From contig CALCWC010000087.1 in NCBI GenBank assembly GCA_937905985.1, positions 27,281 to 91,280 of the forward strand: a DNA stretch of 64,000 nt. The letters run 5' to 3'. The DNA is from an uncultured Verrucomicrobiales bacterium. GTDB taxonomy: Bacteria > Verrucomicrobiota > Verrucomicrobiia > Verrucomicrobiales > Akkermansiaceae. The notes beneath the pieces were generated by a model. The model saw only the letters and a list, made by a program, of their open reading frames with translations, made no database searches and was not told the DNA's origin. Shown here piece by piece: positions 7,959 through 16,940 of the stretch. The translations under genes and the position numbers were made by a program. Position 1 is the stretch's first letter. The number at the start of each line of letters is the position of its first letter.

Positions 7959-8735
7959 TCAATCCCCGTTTCCCGTCCCGTACTCCACGTGGTCCAGGTA
8001 CAGGCCAGCCGCGGGGGCGCCGTAGCGGGTTTTCTCTCCCAGCGGGTCGGTGAGCATGGCTTGCAGCTCCTCAAGCGAGGCGCGTCCCAGTGCCACCTGG
8101 TGCGCGGAGCCGACGAGCAGGCGCACCATGCGGTACATGAAGCCGTTTCCGCGCAGGCGGATGCGCAGGAGGTCTCCCGAGCGTTCACAGGTGGCGGAGT
8201 AGATGGTGCGCAGGTAGAAATCCGGCGGCGGGTCCAGCGGCTCGTTGCCGCGGTTGGCGGCGAAGCGCCGGAAGTCGTGCTCGCCCACGAAACACTGCAG
8301 CGCCTGCGCCATCAAACCCTCGTCCATGGGCTGGGGGCGGTGCCACACGCGGCCCGCCAGGAAGGGTGAGCAGACGGGTGCGCGGTTGATGATGTACTCG
8401 TAGGTCTTGGCGGTGGCAGAGAAGCGCGCGTGGAAATCTGCGCCCACTTCCTGCACGTTCAAGATTCTGATGGCTGCGGGCACGTTGGCGTTGATGGCGG
8501 CGCGCCAGTTTTCCGGCGCTAGCGAGCAGTTGTCCGGCACGTCCACGTGGAAATGCTGGTCGCGCGCATGCACACCGGCATCCGTGCGGCCTGAGGATGA
8601 GATGCGCAGCGGCGTGTGCAGCACATTCTCGAACGCGGCCTCGATTACATCTTGCACGGTGTTGCCGCCGGGCTGGCTCTGCCAGCCCCGGAAGGGCTCG
8701 CCGTTGTAGGCGCAGGTGAAATGCAGGCGCGGCAT
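7959..8735 (-). CDS. truA: tRNA pseudouridine(38-40) synthase
   Basis: Isomerises uridines 38-40 in the anticodon arm of many tRNAs. The 258 residues begin MPRLHFTCAYNGEPFRGWQ, the usual TruA start. The catalytic Asp is in SSGRTDAGVHA, followed by FHARFSATAKTYEY and by RGNGFMYRMVR in the C-terminal half, all family signatures. The frame stays open far upstream, but ATG 8735 gives the canonical length and N-terminus. It lies immediately downstream of the acidic lipoprotein gene's terminator, so it probably has its own promoter, which I cannot place with confidence. Confidence 0.95.
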   Translation of the reverse strand: MPRLHFTCAYNGEPFRGWQSQPGGNTVQDVIEAAFENVLHTPLRISSSGRTDAGVHARDQHFHVDVPDNCSLAPENWRAAINANVPAAIRILNVQEVGADFHARFSATAKTYEYIINRAPVCSPFLAGRVWHRPQPMDEGLMAQALQCFVGEHDFRRFAANRGNEPLDPPPDFYLRTIYSATCERSGDLLRIRLRGNGFMYRMVRLLVGSAHQVALGRASLEELQAMLTDPLGEKTRYGAPAAGLYLDHVEYGTGNGD

Positions 8736-8754
8736 GGCGTGTGAATGCGTTTCA

Positions 8755-8792
8755 GAAAAAAGCCGCAGGTCCCGTTTGCGGAAACCTGCGGC
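8755..8792 (-). terminator. intrinsic terminator after the acidic lipoprotein gene
   Basis: A perfect 9-bp stem, GCCGCAGGT (8762-8770) with ACCTGCGGC (8784-8792), followed on the minus strand by a run of six T (8761-8756). Confidence 0.85.
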
Positions 8793-8820
8793 CTCGGTAA
8801 GGCTTCGTGCGCTTGGCAGA

Positions 8821-9606
8821 TTACACGTCGATGTCTGCACCGTCGTCCTCGGAGTCGTCGGCGGCAGGTTCCTCATCGGCGGCGGGTTCTTCGTCGGCAG
8901 CAGGCTCTTCATCCGCAGCGGGAGCGGGCGGCGTGGCCGGCTCCTCTGCAGCGGCGGGTTCCTCGGCGGGAGCTTCATCTTCCTCGGCGGCGGGAGCCTG
9001 CTCGGCGGGCACCTCCACCAGTTCCTCGGAATCCCAGTAGGCACCGCGCTGCTCCACATCAGCCACATAGGCCAGGGCGTCCACCATGGCTTCAGAGCCG
9101 TAGCACTCCGCGAATGCGGGCGGGTTGTTGTTCTGGCGGGAAGTGGGGTTCTTCATGTACTCGTTGCCCTTCTTGAGAGCATCCGCAACCTTGGCATCCG
9201 CGCCGGCACCGGCGTTCGCGCCCACCGTCTGCAGCAGGCGGGTGTCGTCGATGTCGCCGTCGGAGCTGGTGACAGGCTTGCTGGCGCGCACACGGCCAAT
9301 CTCCTTGGCGAGCGCGGTCACAGCTGCCACATAGTCGGCAGGGCCGCCCTCTTCCAGGGGCTTCACGCTGTCGGCCATCGGGTTGTAGTTAAGGCTGAGC
9401 ACCTGCGCGGCCGCGTTCTGGAAACGTGTGTTGAGCACCTTCACGCGCGGAGCGGCGGCTTCCGCCGTCTTGTAGTCCGTCACCTTCTGAAGCTCTGCCG
9501 TCAAGTCTTCGGCGAGCTGCTGTGCGGATTCTGTCTCCTTCTGGCAGGAGGTGAACAGGCTCATGGCGAGCACGGCGCAGGCGGGAATGAGGAAAATTCG
9601 TTTCAT
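8821..9606 (-). CDS. putative lipoprotein with acidic Ala/Glu/Pro tail
   Basis: A 261-residue protein of unknown function. A lipoprotein-type signal ends in LFTSC (Cys21). Residues ~25-180 are predicted helical with no recognised domain. Residues ~190-261 are a low-complexity tail with repeated AADEEP units that ends in acidic residues, likely a flexible spacer or a cell-wall contact. It is monocistronic: a promoter with a ~20-nt leader lies upstream and a strong terminator downstream. Confidence 0.75.
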   Translation of the reverse strand: MKRIFLIPACAVLAMSLFTSCQKETESAQQLAEDLTAELQKVTDYKTAEAAAPRVKVLNTRFQNAAAQVLSLNYNPMADSVKPLEEGGPADYVAAVTALAKEIGRVRASKPVTSSDGDIDDTRLLQTVGANAGAGADAKVADALKKGNEYMKNPTSRQNNNPPAFAECYGSEAMVDALAYVADVEQRGAYWDSEELVEVPAEQAPAAEEDEAPAEEPAAAEEPATPPAPAADEEPAADEEPAADEEPAADDSEDDGADIDV

Positions 9607-9627
9607 GGAAAGATTAAGTCTACGCTA

Positions 9628-9656
9628 TAATTATCAAGATTCGCCCCCTATGTCAA
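9628..9656 (-). promoter_or_regulatory. promoter of the acidic lipoprotein gene
   Basis: Minus strand TTGACA (9656-9651, perfect -35), a 17-bp spacer and TAATTA (9633-9628), overlapping TTATAG. The leader is about 15-20 nt and contains no Shine-Dalgarno sequence. Confidence 0.65.
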
Positions 9657-9684
9657 GGCAAAGTCTCATTCTTTGCAAAAAAAA

Positions 9685-10173
9685 TCATGCATTCGGCGGT
9701 GTATCAGGCAATAGGTCGGCGTAGATGCCGGGCGTGGACTTGGGAATTTCCACGGCGTCCACCCACTTTTTGTAGAGTTCCACGGGGCCTGCGCCGCCGA
9801 GGATGCCGTAGGCGAAGCCCATGTTGCGGAGCTGTTCCAGCGCGGTGACCATGAGGGCCTTGCCCACGCCGAGCCCGCGTGCCTTTTCACCCACGCCCAT
9901 GGGGCCGATGAAGCCGCGGGCGGTGGTGTCGTAGCAGACGAAACCGATGATTTCCTTATCGCGCGTGGCGATGAAGCAGCCGATGGGCTGGTGACCCATG
10001 GCAACCTTGCACTCGCTCACCCACTTGGGGCTGAAGTTGCGTTGCACAAAGTCGATGAGGCAGTGGCGCTCATACGGGTTGCAAAGGCGCAGCAGCACGC
10101 CTTTCTCTGCCAGGGCCGCGCGCAGGGGCGCGCCTTCCGGCAGGTCGTAGAGCCGTACAATCATATCTATCAT
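9685..10173 (-). CDS. GNAT-family N-acetyltransferase
   Basis: A 162-residue acetyltransferase fold. The acetyl-CoA-binding motif A is ARGLGVGKALM (R-x-x-G-x-G) after the beta-strand that ends in GFIGPMGV, and GGAGPVELYKKWV is a typical motif B region. The acceptor substrate cannot be deduced. Two ATGs are possible, at 10173 and 10164 (MIVRLYDLP); the second looks equally likely. It lies downstream of the ExbB/TPR operon's terminator and so is transcribed separately. Confidence 0.85.
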   Translation of the reverse strand: MIDMIVRLYDLPEGAPLRAALAEKGVLLRLCNPYERHCLIDFVQRNFSPKWVSECKVAMGHQPIGCFIATRDKEIIGFVCYDTTARGFIGPMGVGEKARGLGVGKALMVTALEQLRNMGFAYGILGGAGPVELYKKWVDAVEIPKSTPGIYADLLPDTPPNA

Positions 10174-10206
10174 ATGCGTTTGGATTTTTTTTGTTGTTTG
10201 TTGAGA

Positions 10207-10240
10207 GAAAAAGGGCGGGACCCCATGGCGGGGCCCCGCC
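10207..10240 (-). terminator. intrinsic terminator of the exbB-exbD-TPR operon
   Basis: An 11-bp GC-rich stem (10214-10224 with 10230-10240, one G-T pair, 5-nt loop) followed by CTTTTT on the minus strand. It closes the operon that runs from 16812. Confidence 0.85.
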
Positions 10241-10268
10241 GAAAACGGGAAGGAATGCGCGCGGAGCC

Positions 10269-11330
10269 TTACTTGGCGGGCTCGGCGGGCTTCTCCTCCG
10301 CAGGCTTCTCCGCCTGGTCGGCTTCCGCTGCGGCGCGGTCCTTGGCGGTGTTGTAGAAGCAGTCCGCCAGCTTGTCGATAAGCGGATCCTTGCCACCCAT
10401 GTCGTACACGTTCTTCATCATGTGCGCCATGGCCACGGCATCACGGTAGTCTGCGGGCAGCGCGTTCCACGCGCCGGCGCTGAGCACCTTGCCGGCCTTG
10501 GACACATGCTCCGGCACGCCGGGCATGGCCGCCAGGATGTGCAGGGAGCGGATGAGCGCATCCTCCTGCATGGGCCATATGTTGCCGTGCACGCCCACCA
10601 CGCTCTGGCAGTAGTTGTCCACGGCCTTGCTGGCCTCTGCGCGGTGCTCCTCGGAGATTTCACCCTGCAGCTCTGCGGCGGGTACCTTGGAGGCGTACAC
10701 GCGGCCCAGCGCATAGCGCAGCCAGGCGTAGGTCTCGGAGTCCAGGGACTTGCCCTTGGTCTTGATGAGGTCCTCCACCTCGCCCTTGAGGGTGGTGAGC
10801 GCCGCAGGGTCGTCCTTCACGCCGGCCATCACCTTGGCGGCCTGGTAGCGCAGCTTGTCCGCGCCGGTGAGCTTGGTGGCACCGGGGAAGGCGGAGGTGA
10901 CGCCGGTGATGGCGCCCCAGTCCATCAGGCGCACAACGCAGTTGAGCTCTGCCATGGCCGCTGCGGTGGCGGGGTTGCCCGGCAGGTTGCCGTAGGCCAT
11001 GTACTTGGTGCGGCACGCGGAGAGTGCCTTGCGCGCTTCCGCAAGCTCGCCGGAACGGTACTCCGTGAGCGCAGTCGCCAGGTCCGGCGGCGTCATGATG
11101 TAGAACACCTTGCACGCGGACACGGGCTGGGCCAGGATGGTATCCGTACCCTTCTGCTTGTACTGGTAGTTTTCACCATCCGCACCGACGAGCTCGATGG
11201 GGCCGAGCTTCTGGCTGGGAGCCTGGACGACGGCGGTGAGGTGGACGGCGCCGGGCTGCTGTGCGGTGGCGAGCTGCATGGAGCCTGCTACGGCGGCAAC
11301 GGCGAAACCGATGATGTTGCGAGTCTTCAT
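10269..11330 (-). CDS. exported protein of the ExbB/ExbD/TPR operon, function unknown
   Basis: A 353-residue protein with a Sec signal peptide (cleavage after LATAQ, around residue 24). The mature part opens with a short beta-rich stretch (HLTAVVQAPSQKLGPIELVG) and continues as helical, repeat-like sequence, consistent with a TPR-like solenoid. It ends in a Lys/Glu/Pro/Ala tail (EKPAEEKPAEPAK). It starts 24 nt after the large TPR gene and is the last gene of the operon, so a periplasmic partner of that protein is the simplest reading. I do not recognise a named family. Confidence 0.75.
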   Translation of the reverse strand: MKTRNIIGFAVAAVAGSMQLATAQQPGAVHLTAVVQAPSQKLGPIELVGADGENYQYKQKGTDTILAQPVSACKVFYIMTPPDLATALTEYRSGELAEARKALSACRTKYMAYGNLPGNPATAAAMAELNCVVRLMDWGAITGVTSAFPGATKLTGADKLRYQAAKVMAGVKDDPAALTTLKGEVEDLIKTKGKSLDSETYAWLRYALGRVYASKVPAAELQGEISEEHRAEASKAVDNYCQSVVGVHGNIWPMQEDALIRSLHILAAMPGVPEHVSKAGKVLSAGAWNALPADYRDAVAMAHMMKNVYDMGGKDPLIDKLADCFYNTAKDRAAAEADQAEKPAEEKPAEPAK

Positions 11331-11354
11331 AATCGTGTCAAATGATGGATTGTT

Positions 11355-14300
11355 TTAGTTGTTCTCGAGTTTGCGCTGGAAGTCCTTGCCTTCCTTGTCT
11401 TCCTTCTGCACGGCCATATCGGCGCCGTATTCCGCCACCTTGGCAACCACCTTGTTGTAGGCGTCGCGGTCGGATGCGGCCATCTTGTCCTCCAGCTTGG
11501 AGCGCTTGATGAGGTTGACGTAGTTCTGGCCGGTGCTCCAGGCGGTCCAGCGGTCGGAGGCCTTGAAGTCGCCCTTCATGCGGTCGCCGGTACTGGGATT
11601 GTTGCGCTTCCAGAAGAGCTCCATGGCGGCCACGCACGCAGGTGCGGAGTAGCCGATTCTGTTGCGGTTCTGGTTGAACACGTTCATGTAGGTGAGCAGG
11701 GCGTTCTTGATGTCGCCGCACTCGCTGTAGGCTTTGCCGAGCAGCATGTTCATCTGCAGGCGCTCGTCGTTGTTGCCGCGGGTGCTCTTGAGGTAGAGCG
11801 CGGCGGCGTCACGTGCCTTCTCGTAGTTGCCGTTGCGGGAGTAGAGCTCCGCAAGCCCCTTCATGGCGGGGATGGTCTGCGTGGTGACGGGACCGGAAGA
11901 GACCTGCTCGAAGAGCTTGATAGCCTCCTTCTGCTGCTCCGCGTTCCTGGAGAACGAGAGGGCGTTCGCCTTGCCGAGGGTGGCCTCCGCCACGCGGTCG
12001 CGGCGGCGGTTGATCACGGAATCGTAGTAGGTGATGGCCATGTCGATCTCGTTCTGCTTGGAGGACGGGTCGTCGAAGCGGGAGACGTACTTGACGAGGT
12101 AGTCGCCCACCTGGACGGCGATGAAGCTGGTGAGGTCGTCCGGCTTGAAGGTGTTGGTCATATCGCGGAACGCGCGCTCCACCTCCAGCGCCTTGGCATC
12201 GCGCTTGGAGGGGTCGTCCTTGATGGAGGCCAACTCCTGGTTCATGGCGTTGATGACCGCCATGCGCAGAATGGCGTTGGTGTACTTGTCGTCGGAGTTG
12301 ATCTCAGAGAAGTCCTTCACCAGGTCCTGGGTCTGCTTCTCCGGGATGACGCCCGCGTCCTTGTACTTGGTGGCACCGGCAATGTACTTGTCGATGTACG
12401 TATTGATGGCCTTCTCCAGTTCGGGGTTGGACTTGTTGTTCTTGTAGGCGAAGTTGGCCTCTCGGACGATGATGCTGCGGAGGCCCTCCAGGGCGGTCTT
12501 GACGGCTTCGGCGTTGCCCTCCTTGTCCGCGCGGCTCACGCGCAGGCAGGCGGCGGGAAGCGCGTACACGCAGCCCTCATAGTCGGCCTCGTTCCAGAAG
12601 CGCTCGTTGTAGCCCTTCACTCGGGCGGCCGTGGCAGCCTCGTCCTCACCCTCCATGGGGATTTCCAGGCCATAGGAATCCAGCCAGAACAGGGCGTTGG
12701 CGAAGAGGATGTCCTCCTTGGCTCCCTTTTCGTCCATGCGCTTCTTGGCATTCTCCGCGCAGCGCTCCAGAATCTTGATGGCCTCCGGCTTCACGGTCTG
12801 ATCCGGGTCGGCAATCAGGATGGATGCGGCCTGCAGGTCGGCGTTGGGAGCGAATTCACCGTCAGGCCAATGCTCCACAATGCTCTTGCAGTAGTCGAGA
12901 GCCTGCTGGTTGAGCTTGGCGGCCTCGGCCTCCTCGGCCTGGCGTGCCATGCGGGTGAGGCAATCCACAGCTGCATAGTACATATTCGGGGCGAGGGAGT
13001 TCTCCTTGAGGTCAAACTCCGGGTGGCGCTCCTTGTAGCGCTTGAAGACCTTCATGGCTTCCTCCAGGTACTTGGTGTCCATGCTGGCCAGCTTCATCTG
13101 GCTGTCCATGAGGTAGTAGAAGGTGGTCATGTTGTAGTACTTGGCCTTGTCCGGCTTGAGCGCGCCCTTGCCGCTGGCTTCCAGGCCGCCGCTGTGCAAC
13201 AGTTCTTCGGCCTTGGTGATCACCTCCTCGTAGTTCTTGAGGTTGTGCTGCGCGGCGATGATGGCGAACTGCGCGGACACGTAGTACTGGTTGGTCGGCT
13301 CGTCCTTGAAGAGCTTCATCACTTCATCCGCAGCGGGGAGCACACCCTGCCAGTCCTTGTCCTTGAGCATGCGGCTCATCTTGTTGACGGCAATGTTCTT
13401 GGCCTTGTCGCCGCCGATCTCGTTTTCATCGCCCGGCACCTTCTGAATGTACTTGTCGCCGGCTTCCTGGTCGCCCGTGGCGTAGCAGAGCTGTGCCAGC
13501 TGGAAGTAGTTGTTGCCGAGCATCTCCACCGTCTTGTTGTCCTTGTCGGTCTGCACCAGGCTCTTGTAACGGTCCACCATGATCTGGTAGCCTGCCTTGG
13601 CGAGGCGGTTGCTCTGCATGGTGAGAGCCAGGTTGGCGCAGGAGAGCACGGCGTAGCCGTCCAGGTCGCGGTGGTCGCTATCCAGCTTCTTGTAGGCCTC
13701 TGAGAGCTTCTTGGGATGTTCCGGTACGATGCGCACGCCCGTGCCGGAATCCGTGAACGCCTTGGCGCTCTTGCCGACGGCCTTCATCTGTGCGGCCAGC
13801 GCGGTGCGGATGGTCACCATGTCGGGCACCAGGGCGAAGAGGCAGTTGGCGGAGTGCGCGGCTTCGGCGGCAGAGGACACGTCATTGGCCTTCATGGCCT
13901 TGTCGGTGGCCATGGTGGCCTTGATGCCGTTGTTGAGATACTTGTCCGCATAGCGTGCGGCGCGAGCGGGCTCCATGTTGTAGCTGGCGGGGCTGGTGGA
14001 AATGATTTTGTACACCCAGCCGGCGGTTTCCGGATGCTCCATGGCGATGCGTGCCACGGTGTTGAGGCCGGTCATGGCCATGTCGTCCGGCAGCTTGCCC
14101 TTGGCCTTGCGGGCCTTCTCCAGATACTCGCCCGCCTTCTTGAAGTCCGGCGTGGGCTGCAGCATGTACGCCTGCACCAGCATGAAGCACACGCGGCCGT
14201 CCAGCTTCTGCTTCTTTTCAAGGGCGCTCACCTTGTTCTTCTGCAGCATACCGTAGTATTCCTCCAACAGCGGGATGGCGTCCTGCAGCTTGGTCTTGTC

Positions 14301-14756
14301 GCCGGCCTGCTCCTCCGTGCCGCTGCCCAGCATGTACAGGCTCAAGCCTTGCTGGAACACCACGTAGGTGCGGCGCGCCTCAAACACCTCGTATTGCTGC
14401 GAGGCTTGAAGCTTCACCGTGTCCATGAAGGTTTTCTCCGTGAAAAGCTTGTTGTCCGCATAGGCTTTGTACGCCTTGTACGCGCCGTCGTAGTCGCCAG
14501 CCTTGTACAGCGTATCGGCCTTTTCCCAGGCGTAGAAAGGCAGCACCCAGCGGAACTGCTTCGCAATCGTTGAATTCGGATCGCTGTACTTGGTGAGGAT
14601 CTTGTCACACAGGTCCACGGCGTCCTGGATCTTGCCGGCGGCGGCGAGGTCCTGCACCTGCTTGAGGGCGGAGACGGGGTCCTGGGCCTGGCAGACGCAG
14701 GGCACGGTGAAGGCCATGGCTGCCAGCACGGAAATTCCGGTAATATGGTTGTTCAT
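11355..14756 (-). CDS. large exported tetratricopeptide-repeat protein
   Basis: An 1133-residue protein with a Sec signal peptide (about residues 1-24, ending VCQAQ). The rest is helical with many TPR-like pairs, for example DLCDKILTKYSDPNSTIAK, AGDYDGAYKAYKAYADNK, YFQLAQLCYATGDQEAGDKY and, near the C-terminus, LAELYSRNGNYEKARDAAA and LLGKAYSECGDIKNALLTY. Such solenoids scaffold protein complexes. Lying between two exbD genes and another exported protein, it is best read as the periplasmic scaffold of the proton-channel system. A 109-nt gap with a hairpin separates it from exbD. Confidence 0.88.
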   Translation of the reverse strand: MNNHITGISVLAAMAFTVPCVCQAQDPVSALKQVQDLAAAGKIQDAVDLCDKILTKYSDPNSTIAKQFRWVLPFYAWEKADTLYKAGDYDGAYKAYKAYADNKLFTEKTFMDTVKLQASQQYEVFEARRTYVVFQQGLSLYMLGSGTEEQAGDKTKLQDAIPLLEEYYGMLQKNKVSALEKKQKLDGRVCFMLVQAYMLQPTPDFKKAGEYLEKARKAKGKLPDDMAMTGLNTVARIAMEHPETAGWVYKIISTSPASYNMEPARAARYADKYLNNGIKATMATDKAMKANDVSSAAEAAHSANCLFALVPDMVTIRTALAAQMKAVGKSAKAFTDSGTGVRIVPEHPKKLSEAYKKLDSDHRDLDGYAVLSCANLALTMQSNRLAKAGYQIMVDRYKSLVQTDKDNKTVEMLGNNYFQLAQLCYATGDQEAGDKYIQKVPGDENEIGGDKAKNIAVNKMSRMLKDKDWQGVLPAADEVMKLFKDEPTNQYYVSAQFAIIAAQHNLKNYEEVITKAEELLHSGGLEASGKGALKPDKAKYYNMTTFYYLMDSQMKLASMDTKYLEEAMKVFKRYKERHPEFDLKENSLAPNMYYAAVDCLTRMARQAEEAEAAKLNQQALDYCKSIVEHWPDGEFAPNADLQAASILIADPDQTVKPEAIKILERCAENAKKRMDEKGAKEDILFANALFWLDSYGLEIPMEGEDEAATAARVKGYNERFWNEADYEGCVYALPAACLRVSRADKEGNAEAVKTALEGLRSIIVREANFAYKNNKSNPELEKAINTYIDKYIAGATKYKDAGVIPEKQTQDLVKDFSEINSDDKYTNAILRMAVINAMNQELASIKDDPSKRDAKALEVERAFRDMTNTFKPDDLTSFIAVQVGDYLVKYVSRFDDPSSKQNEIDMAITYYDSVINRRRDRVAEATLGKANALSFSRNAEQQKEAIKLFEQVSSGPVTTQTIPAMKGLAELYSRNGNYEKARDAAALYLKSTRGNNDERLQMNMLLGKAYSECGDIKNALLTYMNVFNQNRNRIGYSAPACVAAMELFWKRNNPSTGDRMKGDFKASDRWTAWSTGQNYVNLIKRSKLEDKMAASDRDAYNKVVAKVAEYGADMAVQKEDKEGKDFQRKLENN

Positions 14757-14796
14757 GATAATGGGGTTGATGTTGTTGAAGGGTTTCGTGAATAAA

Positions 14797-14834
14797 GGAG
14801 GGGAGCTGCGGTATGCTCCGCCCTGCTCCCCTCC
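14797..14834 (-). promoter_or_regulatory. intercistronic hairpin between exbD and the TPR gene
   Basis: A perfect 10-bp stem, GGAGGGGAGC (14797-14806) with GCTCCCCTCC (14825-14834). On the minus strand it is followed by TTTATT, so it may be a leaky terminator or a processing/stability element that sets the ratio of channel to TPR protein. Confidence 0.5.
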
Positions 14835-14865
14835 CCTAATGGTTGAAATTGAGGTTTCGGGTTGC

Positions 14866-15360
14866 TTATTCCTCTCCGGCGGTGGTGTTGAGACCCACAG
14901 TGTGGATATCCGCTTCTGCCAGTGAGGCCATCACGTCCACGATGCGCTGGTGCGGAGCCTTCGGGTCACCCATCACCATCACGATGGGGGTGGTGTCCGC
15001 AGCCTTCGCCTGGTCGTTGAGCGCCTTCAGGGACTCCACGAGGGAATCCATCTTGCGCTGCTCGCGGAACGCGGCGGTCTTGGGCTTCACCATGGGATCG
15101 TACGGGCCGCCCACGGTCATGTCGCCGTTCCACACCACGGATCCGTCAGCGGATACCTTGATGCGGCCGGGCTCCAGCGGGGGAGGCGTGGAGTTGGTGG
15201 TCTCCTGGGCGGGAATGCTGATGTCCAGCTTCTTCTCGCTCACCAGGGAGGTGGCCACCAGGAAGTAGATGAGCAGAAGGAAACAGCAGTCAATCATCGA
15301 GGAGATGTTCATCTCCGGATCTTCCTGCTCCTCCGTCTTGATGTTCTTGTGTCTTGCCAT
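14866..15360 (-). CDS. exbD: ExbD/TolR-type biopolymer transport protein (second copy)
   Basis: A 164-residue protein with a short cytoplasmic start, one transmembrane helix (about residues 21-42, SSMIDCCFLLLIYFLVATS) carrying the proton-relay Asp24, and a periplasmic domain. It would work with ExbB to convert the proton gradient into mechanical force. The periplasmic part ends with a typical ExbD segment (IVDVMASLAEADIHTVGLNT). Two ExbD-like genes follow one exbB here, with no tonB. It lies 24 nt downstream of the first exbD. Confidence 0.88.
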   Translation of the reverse strand: MARHKNIKTEEQEDPEMNISSMIDCCFLLLIYFLVATSLVSEKKLDISIPAQETTNSTPPPLEPGRIKVSADGSVVWNGDMTVGGPYDPMVKPKTAAFREQRKMDSLVESLKALNDQAKAADTTPIVMVMGDPKAPHQRIVDVMASLAEADIHTVGLNTTAGEE

Positions 15361-15384
15361 TGTCTTGGTGATTTTGCGGATTCT

Positions 15385-15909
15385 TTACTTCGCCGGCAGC
15401 GTGCCGAACACCAGGTTGGATACACCCGCGCTCGCCGCGCAGCGAATCGCCTTGCACGTGCGCTCCCACGGCGCGTCCTTGTCGCCGCGCAGGTAGATCT
15501 TGATGTCCTTGTCCTCCATGTGCTTGGCCTTCATACGCTCCTTTTCCTTGGTCACGTACTCGGTCAGCAGGTTGGCCTCATCCTCGGTGTAGCCGACGTT
15601 CTTGGTGTTGTCGGACACGCCCCAGATGACGCCGGCCTTGCCCTTGTAGTTCTTGCGGAACTTCTCCTGGGCACCGGAGTCCATCTTGTCGTAATCCTTG
15701 AAGATGTTGATGACGATGCAGCCCTTGGCATCCTTCATGTCGTTGCACGTGATGGCGCTGGGCATGCGGACGCTGGGGTCCTTGGAGACGGTGATCTGGG
15801 TGGCGTTCACCACGAAGAAGATGAGGAGGAGGAAGCAGCAGTCAATCATGGGAGACATGTTGACCTCGCCCTTGATTTCCTCTTGGTCTCTTGCGTTTTT
15901 CTTAGCCAT
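15385..15909 (-). CDS. exbD: ExbD/TolR-type biopolymer transport protein (first copy)
   Basis: A 174-residue paralogue of the next gene with the same core: MSPMIDCCFLLLIFFVV (membrane helix, Asp22 in MID) and a longer periplasmic domain with an insertion (about 60-120). It differs from its neighbour outside the membrane helix, so the two probably play different roles or form a heteromer. It lies 69 nt after exbB and 24 nt before the second exbD. Confidence 0.88.
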   Translation of the reverse strand: MAKKNARDQEEIKGEVNMSPMIDCCFLLLIFFVVNATQITVSKDPSVRMPSAITCNDMKDAKGCIVINIFKDYDKMDSGAQEKFRKNYKGKAGVIWGVSDNTKNVGYTEDEANLLTEYVTKEKERMKAKHMEDKDIKIYLRGDKDAPWERTCKAIRCAASAGVSNLVFGTLPAK

Positions 15910-15978
15910 GAGTAGAAGTGTGGCTTGGGGTTACTCCCGCCGCCGGGATGGGGCGGCGGGCCTCACGGGCGGCAGGCC

Positions 15979-16812
15979 TTAGGCCTGAACTTCCTCGGCA
16001 CCCTCTGCGCCTTCCTCGCCCTCAACGTCCAGACCCTCCGGGATACGGGCGAGCTGGGCTTCGGCGTTGATGACGTTGATGGAGGTGTTGACCATCTCTT
16101 CCACGGTGTTGATGCAGGAAGCCTCCAGAGCCTGGGCCTTCTTCTTGAAGAGGAAGAAAGCGGGGATGGCGATAATGGAGATGATCAGACCCCAGAAGGT
16201 GGTGAGCAGTGCAATGGAGATGGAACCTGCAAGGTCGCTCGGGTCAGCCTGGCCGGTGGTGGCCAGCACGCCGAACGCCATGATCATGCCCTGCACCGTA
16301 CCGAACAGGCCGATGGAAGGAGCAATGGAACCGGCCAGGGCCAGGATGTCCACGTACTTCATGGTCTGCGGGCGCTCGTTGGCGGAGAAGTCGGCGATGG
16401 CGTCCTCGATGGCGTCCTTGCCCAGGTCCTCGGTGCGGTTGGCATCAATGTTGGGCAGGGCGTAGGCCACAAGGCGGCCGAGATAGGTGGGGCTCTCCGT
16501 GGCGAGCTTGATGGCGGACTGCACGCGGCACTCGCCCATCAGGCCGATAAGCTGGGCGCGCAGGGCCTCCGGGCAGAACTTCTCATCCTTGAGCTGCTGG
16601 TAGCAGTAGACGATGAGGAAGATGGTCAGGCCGAGCAGGAGCACGAGGGGAATCATGGTCCATCCACCATCGATCACCCACTGGTCAAGCATGGTCTTCT
16701 TTGTGACCTTGGCACCTTCTTCCTGAGCCCAGGCGGACGTGGAGATGGTGGCGGCGGCAAGCATTCCGAAAGTGAATGCACGGACAGCGAACCGAGAAAT
16801 CATGTTCTTCAT
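15979..16812 (-). CDS. exbB: MotA/TolQ/ExbB proton channel family protein
   Basis: A 277-residue channel subunit with an N-terminal signal-like segment (ending AWAQ, about residue 30), a first membrane helix (about 52-72), a cytoplasmic loop, and two further helices: one within ALAGSIAPSIGLFGTVQGMI, the MotA/ExbB signature, and one at about 203-225. The tail is strongly acidic (GEEGAEGAEEVQA). It is the first gene of a five-gene operon (exbB, exbD, exbD, TPR, 353-residue protein) that likely forms an energised envelope machine. The extra N-terminal signal is typical of the longer ExbB forms. Confidence 0.9.
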   Translation of the reverse strand: MKNMISRFAVRAFTFGMLAAATISTSAWAQEEGAKVTKKTMLDQWVIDGGWTMIPLVLLLGLTIFLIVYCYQQLKDEKFCPEALRAQLIGLMGECRVQSAIKLATESPTYLGRLVAYALPNIDANRTEDLGKDAIEDAIADFSANERPQTMKYVDILALAGSIAPSIGLFGTVQGMIMAFGVLATTGQADPSDLAGSISIALLTTFWGLIISIIAIPAFFLFKKKAQALEASCINTVEEMVNTSINVINAEAQLARIPEGLDVEGEEGAEGAEEVQA

Positions 16813-16854
16813 AAGTTGCTATAGATTGGTTGAGGTTAGAGTTTTGACGTCCTC

Positions 16855-16883
16855 CATTTAACCAAAAATCACTGCGTATGCAA
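16855..16883 (-). promoter_or_regulatory. promoter of the exbB operon
   Basis: Minus strand TTGCAT (16883-16878), a 17-bp spacer and TAAATG (16860-16855). The predicted leader is ~36 nt, with no Shine-Dalgarno sequence before the ATG at 16812. Confidence 0.55.
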
Positions 16884-16940
16884 GCATCTTTTTCAAAATG
16901 GCGCATTTTTTTTCAGTGGAGGCGTTCTCCGGGCGCGCCA

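Noticed and set aside
16841..16850. GGAGG on the minus strand upstream of exbB as a ribosome-binding site
   Set aside because: It overlaps the -10/start-site region and lies more than 35 nt from the ATG at 16812, so it is probably not in a useful position on the mRNA.
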